From the NCBI GenBank assembly GCA_008933995.1, contig WARS01000034.1:3636707-3700706 (forward strand): a stretch of 64,000 bases of DNA, given 5' to 3'. Of this stretch, positions 1-9,366 are shown piece after piece (within the stretch, counting starts at the first letter, position 1; the number at the start of each line of letters is the position of its first letter). A program made the translations under genes and the position numbers. The notes under the pieces are model-generated. The model ran no database searches. It worked only from the letters and a program-made list of their open reading frames with translations, and had not been told where the DNA came from. Source of the stretch: Datnioides undecimradiatus (Eukaryota > Chordata > Actinopteri > Lobotiformes > Datnioididae).

Positions 1-1146
1 AGACACGCGAGCAGCTCTGCGAGGCTCTAATGCTCAGCGGCGTCAGAATAAAGGGCTTCTTGCGTTGTGAGCACAGAAGCGTTTACAGATATGTGAGGCA
101 GAGTTACACTTGTGTGAGGATCGTGTAAGCAATTGTGTATTCAAGTCAGTTTTACTGACAACACCCAGTCGATGCTGCTGCACCTCTCCCTGTCCCGCGG
201 TGATGTCACAGTGTACTGACACACCTGGGGTACACATGTGTATCACTGCAGCCAGGTGAGGGGACCCCTGGAGGTCCCCATAAACCAGATGTGTAGCTGG
301 TGTTGAGTTGCTTTTTAAGTTTGTGCATGTGATTAGTGCGTCTCCTTTTAATTAAACATCTCCCACACAGTTTTGCCAGCCTGGCAGGCCTCACCTTTTA
401 AGATAACAATCCTAATAATGGCACACGGGTCAGCCTCTAAACCACACAGAGGCTCCCCTGACTCATTTCTGGGAGACGAAACGAGCAGCGAAATGGCTGA
501 AAATGTAAATACGCTTCTAAAAATAAGTTTTATTTTGTTAAAATGTGGTCAGCTGACAGAGCTGGAGCCAGTTTTGTGAGGTTTTACTTGTTTTGTTAAA
601 GGAACGCCGGTTCCTTCTACAGCATCTGCTCTTAATCAGTGAGAAGCTGTTCTGCCGCAGCACGCTCAGATCCTCTCATAGCTCCATCTTACATCGCCCA
701 ATAAGAATCCGCTCTTTGACACCGATGTTTCACCAGCTAACGTCTCTGTGCCGGCTTAAAAATAAAAGTCGCAAGTCTCTATTTTCTTGTTCTTCTTGTT
801 TTTTTGTTTTTTCTTGACATTTTCTACCGTTCCTATCTAAATATATAAACCCCATTGTCATTAGTGGATGTACTGTTTCATGTGTGTAAGAGCGGCTGTG
901 GGTGCAGGCTGTGAGTGAGCTAAATCACCCTGGAGCCAGGCTGATAAGCTGAGAATGCATGCGGGGGGGGGGGAATCACACATACACTCAAACATGGATG
1001 GAGACAGGTAGGTAACTGAACTCCAAACTTCAGAGGAGCTTCGCCTTTTCAAGATTTACTGTGACACTGAGCAGGATTGTGTTGTGCGGAATCCTCGCCG
1101 AGCTGCCAGAATTTCACTTCCTTCTCTTCCTTGTTGCTTCTATATA

Positions 1147-1147
<1 letters not shown>

Positions 1148-1187
<40 letters not shown>
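1148..1187 (+). repeat. (TG)n(GA)n compound microsatellite
   Basis: About eleven TG units run directly into about eight GA units, a compound tract common in fish introns. Confidence 0.95.
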
Positions 1188-1188
<1 letters not shown>

Positions 1189-1628
1189 GGGATCAGAGAA
1201 ACCTTAGTCACACAGAAACAGTGAGCTAAGTGCAGAAAGAACAAAGGTGGACGGTTGAACAGCAAGGCAGAAATTAAAACACATCCCTAGCCGAGAGTTC
1301 AAGTCACAGGATTCGTCATTTCTTTGTTTACTGCTGTGCGCTCACCCGTCTTTATAGACGTCTACGCTGTGTTTATCTCCTTTTGCTAAGTCATCATTGC
1401 ACTGCGTGTTCGGCATCAGATGGAGGGCGCCGGCGTGTTTGCTCGACACCGGCTTTTCTACCAGCAAGCTGCTCCGTAAATTGGAAACAATGTGTTTGTG
1501 CATCAGTCTGGGAGAAACAGAGATCTTGCAGGGGGGAAAAAAAGAAGCCTCGAAGTTAAAAGCAAAGCCCAACAGAGAGAAAAGACACAACATGGAGGGG
1601 ACATTGTACTAGGGGAAATTGGAGGATG

Positions 1629-1644
1629 GTGTGTGTGTGTGTGT
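1629..1644 (+). repeat. (GT)8 microsatellite
   Basis: Eight perfect GT units. Confidence 0.9.
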
Positions 1645-1842
1645 TTGATTAGGAGACAAGGAGGCTCAAAGCTAAAGGAACACTCGGTACAGGAGGACAG
1701 AAAGTAGAGAGCCTGTGTGAGACAGGGCTTCATTGCAGACAAGTGTGTGTAACTGATGATGTTTCACTTCAAGTTACACACAAGTTAAAGGAGTGGCATG
1801 TAGCGATCGTGTTTGCAGGCCAGTGCTTGGTTTGGCCATTCA

Positions 1843-1895
1843 AGGCTACTGTAGAAACATAAAAACATGGCGGCACAGCATAGCAGGCAGCATGT
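1843..1895 (+). repeat. Fragment of a teleost interspersed repeat (GCTACTGTAGAAACATGGCGG type)
   Basis: GGCTACTGTAGAAACAT, then ACATGGCGGCACAGCAT, resembles a short repeat I recall from many teleost introns. Only the leading part remains and it is diverged. Recognition is from memory, with no database check. Confidence 0.5.
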
Positions 1896-2504
1896 CATAT
1901 ATGGAGAAACATGGCAGGCAAAAGTAGACATGTGGCACTTTGTGTAGTTGCTGTCCAGAGTTTAAACAGTTAATTATTGCGTCACAACACTTGGAATACA
2001 ACTTGAATCCTCATTGGGATGCTAGCCGACATTTTTGAAGCACGCACGTTGCTCATCGAAGTCTGACACGACCTCCCGACCCGGGAAACGGGGGCCATCC
2101 GAGGCGCACGTGAATGCAGCATTAAGTCACACAAGTTCAGACAAACGGGAGTTGCGCTCTAATGATTCACTTTGAGGCGAGTTTGTCAAAGTCGGGGGTG
2201 AAATCTAAAAGGTGAACGTCGTCAGCATAATAGCGCGGGCTATATTAGGGAGGAAAGTGAGTAGCCACCTTATAAAAGATGAATAAGGCAGCTGGAGGAC
2301 ATAAAGGCAAATGCTGTGCTTATCTGCACGGCTGTGAATCAAATGTTATGTTTTGTGTCTCTTCATATTTTATTGTGCTTGTTGGCACTTGACAAGCCAG
2401 AGTATGTTGTCGTAACGCTAAAGGGCAGCTGATTAAACTAAAATGGATTACTACATAAACACAACAAATCTACGGTTTGAAACTAAAGCCTCACACACAC
2501 TCTA

Positions 2505-2520
2505 ACACACACACACACAC
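2505..2520 (+). repeat. (AC)8 microsatellite
   Basis: Eight perfect AC units. Confidence 0.9.
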
Positions 2521-2780
2521 AGCAGTACCTATCTTTTATCCTCAAGGTTCTTTCTCCTCAGACCCGGAGCCAAGGACTTTAAAAGCTATTTCCAGCTGCC
2601 TTCTCAGTCAATTTCCTGTGACGGGGGTAATTTTATCTCTGAAAAAGGATGGGTGTTCCCACAATAACCTCCACAGCTCTTATCAGACACACCACCACTG
2701 CCACTGTAAAAAGGAAACCATTCCAATCATCTGATATTCGTAGATTTTTTTTTATTTTCCCCTGTGCTGAGTTTGGATGG

Positions 2781-2803
2781 GTGTGTGTGTGTGTGGGGGG
2801 GGG
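2781..2803 (+). repeat. (GT)7 followed by a G9 run
   Basis: Seven GT units run into nine G residues. Confidence 0.85.
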
Positions 2804-5481
2804 TATCTCCAATTCCAGCAGATCAGGGCAAAAAGTGATATGCATGAAATGGTCCGGAAAATACGAGCAAAATAGTTTCAACTTGTCAGACTCTGAAATG
2901 AAAGAGAAACATCAGATCTGAGTAAGAGTGCAGGGGGGGAAGAGGACTCAATGTAACGTCTTAAGTATTTCAGGGCTTTAACCGTTTGGGCTCCCTTGCA
3001 AACAGGGGCTTCCGTGTGTATCCCGTGCATCGCCGTTTGAGAAGTTCCCCCTAACTTCTCTGTCTTTATAAATTAAAAATAAAACATGTTGCATGGCATA
3101 AATATTGCACCGAGGCTGCGTTGCTGTGGTAATTAGCTTAGATCCGTTCCTCTGTTTGTTTCCAACCCTCTGCAAAAGCTTCAACTCAGCTCAATGCATC
3201 TTGTACCAAATGTGAACGTGCATACAGTTAAATTAATCCAGTTGAGCAATTATTTCAATTAACATTTGCTTCTGTTATGTAACCGTAATTGAAGATGAGA
3301 TTACTGTTCCTGCTGAGATTTGTTTTGCTTTATTTATTTCGTGCGGACTTCCGGCGTGCCATCGCACGCTCCTGCCTGTGCCACGCGCGCGGATTAAAAA
3401 CAAGAAGAAGAAAACCGTGTTTACTGAAATGAATAAAGGTTAAGTGAACTGACACGTACAGAACTCCGGCTCTCAGCTTTGAAACAGAATTTAGCCGCAG
3501 GCCGAGATGTATTTAAAGCCTCGGCGTTATTGGAGAAGCAGGAAAACAAGTCAGGCAGTGATAAGAGAAACAGTTGGGAAATATTCGTTTTTAGCTCTAT
3601 TTTGCCTTTATCTCAAGTGTTATCACAAATTTGTCTCTGTTTAACATAAATACCAATGAAATCTAATCATGTGCGCTGTTTGAATCAAAAGCAACAAGGT
3701 TGTTTGTCACAAAAGCTCAGTTAAAGCTGAAAAATGATAAAACACGTCTGAGACAATTAACGAGGTTTGTTGATGACGGCAGAGATCCATCCCTTTAATG
3801 CCGTGCCTGCATTCTATGGAGGTCAGCTCAGGGCTAACAGGGTCTTAACCCACAGTTCGTATCACACTCGCATCATGTGCCAGCTGGCAGGTGGTCAAAA
3901 TCCCCTCGAACTTTCAGCAGAAAAGGCGCATTTGTTTTCTGCGTGTGCGTCGATCAGATTAGCATGAGGGAAGGGGGCAGACGGGGGGGCTCTGGCGTGT
4001 GTGTGCGTGTGGGCAGACATGCATGCACGGGCGTGCGTGCGTTTGTGCGTGAGAGAGACAAGGGAAAGCATGCTCAAAAGTTCTGAAGCAGTCATACGTG
4101 CTTTGCTTTGCCATCTGCTCTCGCTGTCCTCTCGAGGCGCGGTGACTTGTGTCAGATGGCACATGATTTATTTATTTTGAGGTTTCTATGGAAGGCAGAG
4201 CGTTGCACTGATGATCTGAGTGATACAACAAGTCCTTCAAACTCAATGCACTTAACTAAACTTGTTTATTGATCTGCTAGCACTGTGGTTTCCCTCACGC
4301 TAATCTGATCATGCAGATGCAGCATCTACAAACAAATGATCTTCTTGTCCATTTTTAAGTGTGTTTAAGAGAATAGACTAATATTTGGATTGAAAGAATT
4401 TCAAATCTTAGATATGGAATACGACAGTGTCTGCTGTTCCTAAATGTGACCTCATGGCAAGCAGCTGCTAGCTATAACAGCTATATGCTGTTACATGAGC
4501 ACATGCAGTTGTGCATCTGCGGCGTGCCCATGCACATTTGTGCATCTTCGCAAACATCAAAACCTGGGTCAAACCAATGCAGCTTCAGCCCACGGTGTCA
4601 AAGAGGGTTCTTCATCAATGGCTCAGGGCATTAACACAATGGTAGCTCCCGACCCACTCTACTCACTGGATTTGACAACAGTGTCCTCTCCCTGCTTCAA
4701 AGTTAGTGGAGGAGGCAGCTGGAGGCAGACAGTGGAGAGGACTTCCATTCTGAATCACAGATGGAAGCTAAGCGTTACATAACTGGACTTCCAGGGAGTG
4801 ATCCAAAAGTGACAAGAGCACTGTGACCAGTGTTTCTCTGCACACAGAGGCAACTTTTAAAGGGAAGGCAGCCAAATTTATATTCGACATGATTTTTGCT
4901 TGCTACAGCAGCAAATAAAGGACATTTTGACTGCGCATTGTCTCTGATTTAAAAGGAGCTAACCACCAAATCACATCACTTCCACCTCATTAGCATGAGC
5001 AAAACTTCAGTTGGGTTTTAGTTGGTTACTTATGAGTAAAGTTAGCTGTGGCTATCTCACCAGTGAGCTCTTCTGCTTCTGGTATGGCTGCTACTTACTA
5101 ACCATTATTGTGGATGTTGCAGAATAATACACCAAACCCTATTAACCCCCCAGTTGACAAGTTCTGTGTTCATCAAGCTGTAAAGGAGCCACCAGGGACC
5201 AGTGTGCACATGAAGTCCTGGGGCAATTCATTTAAATTCAAACCTGGAGTTAAACACATGCTGCTAGCACCTGAGCTTCACATGTGTTGCCTTTCGTGCA
5301 ACCTTTTAACGTCTAGATGAATTCTCCTGCTAATGCACATGTACTGCTCATACGAGATACATGAGAGAGTCCCCAGTATGTAATGTGATGCTTGCTATGA
5401 GGAGCATTGTGGTTGTAGCATCTCCTTTGCTTACACTGGCAATAAGCACGCCGGAGCAAAGAGAATGCTGCTGTTGCTTTT

Positions 5482-5492
5482 GGGGGGGGGGG
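5482..5492 (+). repeat. G11 homopolymer
   Basis: Eleven consecutive G residues. The true length may vary because such runs are prone to sequencing error. Confidence 0.85.
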
Positions 5493-5510
5493 TTTATCTG
5501 CATTAAAGCA

Positions 5511-5690
5511 GATAATTAGCCTGTATGATAACTCCTGGGTGCGCTGACCTGTGATATGCTACATTCTCTCTCCGGATGAATGGAGGGAGGGAGGACAAAG
5601 GGGGGGAGGGAGAAGCACGATAATTAGATGATGCACTGACCTGTAGCTTTCCTGCTAATTATTCCTCTCTGCTCAAATTTGCTGAAACAT
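5511..5690. promoter_or_regulatory. Enhancer-like block with a diverged direct repeat
   Basis: GATAATTAG followed by CTGACCTGT occurs twice: 5511-5519 with 5544-5552, and 5619-5627 with 5636-5644. A G/A-rich spacer separates the two. The motifs contain homeodomain ATTA cores and a nuclear-receptor-like TGACCT half-site. Function is inferred from motif clustering only. Confidence 0.3.
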
Positions 5691-7479
5691 GCAAGATGAG
5701 ACGGTGCAGGCGCGTACATCAGCTTTGATGACTAAGGGCGTAGAGCCCATCATTGGAGGCAGAATGGCTTGACAAATAGAGGGTGCCAGCCAGCAGAGGG
5801 CCTATAATGATAGACTGTTTGTGCATTAGGGGCACCATGCAGATTTAAGATGATCCCAGGGATAAAGGGATCAATGTGAGGGATGTTTTTATTCTTCATT
5901 TTTCTTCATAAAAAGGAAAAACAATGCCAAAGCTGAAAATAGGTGGTTATTATCATTTATTTTGGTGATTTTCTGGTCTTTAGATGTTAAAAAATGTGTT
6001 CTTTTCTACTCAAAGGCATATTACACTCTTTGAAATTAGTAAGCATTATGAGAGAATTTTATTAAAGAGCTGCAATTTTCCAATATTCAGTAATTAGACA
6101 ATCAGCTCTCTTTTCCTCAGCTGCTGCGATTCAGTTTCTTCCATTATATCACCAAGGCCATGCCTTCTCTCTGAGGACGTATTACAAACTACTTCACACC
6201 CGAACATGTGTTTCAAACTTCTGGTAAAAAGGAAAAACCTGTTTCTCATAGGAGTCACGCCACGGCATTTCATTTAAAGACGCTTAGAAAGGCTGAATAA
6301 ACACTTTTCCGGGTGAGCGTGCAGGAGGCTATTGCTGAAAATGTTCCCAGGGTAAATGACGCTTTGGAAAAGCTGGATGTATTTTCTCGCTCATTGTTCT
6401 GCGCAAAAATCTGTGCCGTGGAGCTGAAGTGTGGGGTAATGAGCGGGGTCGGAAAATGTTTTTGTTGGATGAGCGGACCGACGCTGTGTCTGAACCTGAA
6501 GAAAACTTCGGACCTCGTTCGCAGCCAAATGTTGAGGTTTGACCCTAATGAAACTGCATCTGCTGCATGTTGCATAACTGGCACCAAGAGATATGAGCGT
6601 ACATAAAAAGCTGCGCCACACAACTTACAAACTGTCCCCGCTAGATTCTACATCCATTTGGAAACTCAGGTTACTTTTACAGGCATTAAATTACATTAAG
6701 ACCCTGCGCCAACTGATAGAATGTGTCCATTTAGACCCAAAGATGGGCTCATGTGGGACCTCACGATGCAATACATATCATGAACAGGTTATGATACAAT
6801 TGCATAATCATACATTGTTTTACGCCACATAATTTTTTCAGAATGAAATATTAGCGCAGAAAGTGCAACCCCCTGTGTCCTTAATTTAATAAGTACATCA
6901 CATTATACTGATAACTCAGCAGACAACTATAACTTATATGTCACACGGTGTCACTGAATGCAGCAAACTGAAATGGAGATGTCATAACATCAAATTCAAA
7001 TCCATATTTTTGCATTGCACCACACAGACAGATGCATCAAGTTTTATTTTATTAATTTATTTATTTATCTGCATGGCTCTAATAACTATGCAGGTTCACG
7101 CCTTTAACCAGCTTGTATTTTGCAGCTATTGGTGCAGTGTACAACTGAGAAAGTAAGATGAGTTTTGGCATTTACGCTCAAAGAATGACTGAAACATTGA
7201 GTTACTAATCATTAGCACCTTGTTATTGGGTAAACTGATTGTACCAGTCTGGTGGAGCACTACCCAGCCTGTGAAAGCAGTCCCCAAACTTTCTGGAAGC
7301 ATTGATACTAAACAATGGAGCAGCCCATTAAGAAAAGTGTGATTTTATCCAAGGGCGGATTCATAGATTACAAGAAAACAGCATCCGGTGGACGTTCTGA
7401 GTAACCTTTCCTTTTGCATGAGCTCTTGTGTAACACACACCCACAAACACACAAATGTTTCCTCTATGGCCATTACTGG

Positions 7480-7740
7480 CACACTCTAATAACCATGCTC
7501 AATTAAGCACACCTACACCCAGCAGGCAATTGGCGCTTGTTAACCTGCAACCTCATTGGAGACACCATGCCTCGTCACTAATGACACTCCACACATTCGC
7601 TCCATGTGCATGCCTCCGAATACCCTCCTGGCACACTGGCATGGAGTAGTGATTATGCTAATTGCTTAATTATTCAACAGAGATAATAAGTCAGCATGAG
7701 ATGATACAATCTCACTTGATAATTGAGTTAGATACCTGGG
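7480..7740. promoter_or_regulatory. Possible conserved noncoding element next to the coding exon
   Basis: GATTATGCTAATTGCTTAATTATT (7651-7674) gives closely packed homeodomain-type cores. The flank is free of simple repeats. It lies about 230-490 bp into the intron after the coding exon. Confidence 0.25.
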
Positions 7741-7963
7741 TAAGGATAATGGGGAATTTCATACTGAGGAGCAGCATCGAATTAATGTTTAAAATTCATT
7801 ATAAGTGTTAGATAAATAGCAGAGGGGATCTATAACTGTGACATTTGTGTGGCTGGGTCTGCAGGTTAGAGATCAGTTTTAGAAAAATCTGCATATTTTA
7901 AGTCATATTATTCGAATAGAAGCAAATGTAACAGAAATCGTCATAAAGGAGACTTTGTTCTTT

Positions 7964-7969
7964 GCTTAC
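7964..7969 (-). other. Splice donor GTAAGC
   Basis: The minus-strand sequence reads AGG|GTAAGC, close to the vertebrate consensus. Protein similarity to MID1 stops exactly here, after EKLR, which independently supports the site. Confidence 0.85.
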
Positions 7970-8695
7970 CCTGAGTTTCTCATAGCGTTCGCTGAGCGCT
8001 GCCACCTGGTGGTCTCTGTGCCTTCCGACCAGTTTGCACAGCGAGCAGATCAGCTGATCATCTGTGACACAGTACATGTTCACCTTCTCCTCCTCGTGCT
8101 CAAGGCACTGGAGCCCTCTGAGGTGGGAGTCCGGCATGGGTTCGATGAGCCGGTGGCCGGTGAACGGCTTCTTGTTCGGGTGAGTCGCTCGGAGGCACTC
8201 CTCGCAGTACGACACCTCGCACGTCACGCAGGTTTTGACGGCATCCTGCGGCGGGTCCTGCTCGCAGAACTGGCACTGGACCGGTTCAGGAGGCGTGCCT
8301 GGGCTGGACATGGCAGCGCTGACTGGGACCAGCGCCAATCGGTTGCTCCCTTCCTCGCCGGGAGAGTTGGGCCCGCTGTGGGGTCCGGGCAACGGCAGCG
8401 GTAGAGGGAGCCCAGCTGACGATGAGGCCCGCTGAACTCTATCAATAATGTTCTGCAAGGTCACGTTTCTCTTAAGTCCTTCTAATCCACGCTCAGGACT
8501 CAGGGAGATGACATATCGACAGGTGGGGCACTGGAAGGCGCCGATGCTCTGAACAGATTCGTTGGTGGCACAATGGGAGATGAGGATGCGGTGGGCGCAG
8601 CCGAAGCACAGGCTGTGGGCGCAGGGGAGCAGTAGTGGGTCTTCAAAGAGCTCCAGGCAGATTGGGCAGGTCAGCTCTGACTCCAGAGTGTCCAT
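7970..8695 (-). CDS. mid1: mid1-like RING/B-box E3 ubiquitin ligase, first coding exon (partial CDS)
   Basis: MID1 (TRIM18) is a microtubule-associated E3 ubiquitin ligase that targets the catalytic subunit of PP2A through alpha4 (family knowledge). This exon gives 242 residues from the second ATG. The C3HC4 RING is complete: C10, C13, C25, H27, C30, C33, C56, C59. A proline/leucine-rich hinge (about 90-138) follows, then B-box 1 from C141 (CQFC, CVTC, CEEC) and B-box 2 from C197 (CLEH, CSLC, HRDH). The exon ends at EKLR in phase 0, just before the expected coiled coil, so the coiled-coil, COS, FN3 and SPRY exons must lie beyond position 1. The ATG at 8695 has A at -3 and G at +4 and aligns with the usual MID1 start; the in-frame ATG at 8704 has a weak context. 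Segments such as [17 protein letters not shown] and VAALSERY fit MID1 better than MID2, while CRYVISL and CEQDPP are MID2-like. A teleost duplicate of mid1 is possible. Confidence 0.88.
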
Positions 8696-8700
8696 CCTGC

Positions 8701-8763
8701 TCATAGGAGGCCAGGCGGGACCAGGCGCAGTGTCAGCGAAATCCAGAAGAGCCGCTCAGCTGT
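8701..8763 (-). promoter_or_regulatory. 5' leader and second half of a possible upstream ORF
   Basis: If 23162 is spliced to 8763, an ATG at 23170 opens a 23-codon frame (MWK, then 20 residues ending GLL) that crosses the junction. It stops at TGA 8703-8701, overlapping the weak ATG at 8704-8702 as ATGA. An upstream ORF of this kind would favour reinitiation at the strong ATG at 8695. This depends entirely on the predicted splice. Confidence 0.3.
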
Positions 8764-8830
8764 CTGCAGGCCAGAGACAGAGACAGATAGATGGAGGGAA
8801 GCACAAAGAGGGAGGGGAAAAAGGAAAAGG
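8764..8830 (-). other. Splice acceptor with polypyrimidine tract
   Basis: Read on the minus strand, about 60 bases rich in C and T lead into CCTGCAG. This indicates that the coding exon is not the first exon, so a separate noncoding exon should exist upstream. Confidence 0.75.
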
Positions 8831-9290
8831 AAAGCACAGGGATTTGTGATTAAATGGTGTGAAACGGCTTACTTCTCACTGCTTTCTTGGGAGGGCTTAT
8901 ATCTCAATGGAGCAGACCACTGAGTGGACTTAAAGAATGGCAGCGTGTTAAGTGCTGGATTTTCTAAGTCTGTGTGAAAACTGAAAATGAGGGGAAACTC
9001 ATGTCCCCCAAAGATTCAACAAACAGAGTACTTTGAAAAGTTCAGTCTGCTTCACCATCAGATCTTTCACTCCAACAACGGAGATGGAATCATTATGTGC
9101 AGATGCTAAGAGACAGTGCTGAAACCTCATGAATCTATTAAAGAAGCAAGATTCAAGATCTATAAAGTGCATAAAGTAGACCCACCCAGTTGCACACTGA
9201 GAACACACACACTGTCATCACTGTCTTTAACTATTGCTTCATCATTGAAGTGAAGTGAGTTTGAATTAATTTAATTTGTGATGAGCAGCT

Positions 9291-9366
9291 ACCATCAGTG
9301 TATGAACGGGTGTAGTTTGACTGGTTTCAGAAGCCTGGAAAGGTGCTATATGAGTAACTCATTTGC
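9291..9366 (+). repeat. Fragment of a teleost interspersed repeat (GCGCTATATAAGT type)
   Basis: GTGTATGAACGGGTG, then TCAGAAGCCTGGAAAGG and TGCTATATGAGTAACTC, matches in order a diverged copy of a common teleost repeat (GTGTGAATGGGTG ... GGCGCTATATAAGT). Family name not certain. Confidence 0.55.

Larger units (their letters stand above)
1..7963. other. Intron downstream of the coding exon (on the minus strand); no exon recognised
   Basis: I looked on the minus strand for the next MID1 exon (coiled coil, expected to start QNLES or similar) and did not find it, so the intron probably runs past position 1. The stretch holds GT/GA, GT and AC microsatellites, a G11 run, a short teleost repeat fragment near 1843-1895, a CpG-rich patch around 2030-2240, and two blocks that look regulatory (5511-5690, 7480-7740). 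Short open frames have no recognisable domains. Confidence 0.7.
7970..8763 (-). other. Exon boundaries of the mid1-like coding exon
   Basis: The exon is 794 nt long. On the minus strand it is preceded by a long pyrimidine tract (about 8770-8830) ending in CCTGCAG, whose AG falls at 8764-8765. A second possible AG lies four bases further in, at 8760-8761. The first 59 nt (8763-8705) are 5' leader if translation begins at 8704 or 8695. The 3' end is CTCAGG followed by GTAAGC at 7969-7964, and the reading frame runs on uselessly for 23 codons into the intron before a stop. A large exon carrying the start, RING and both B-boxes with a phase-0 end is what I expect for MID1/MID2. Confidence 0.85.

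Noticed and set aside
2030-2240. CpG-rich patch that might be a small CpG island
   Set aside because: It is short, has no promoter motif or donor nearby, and lies inside the presumed intron.
7955-8404. 149-codon open frame on the plus strand
   Set aside because: It lies exactly antisense to the conserved mid1-like exon and reflects its codon structure; it has no domain of its own.
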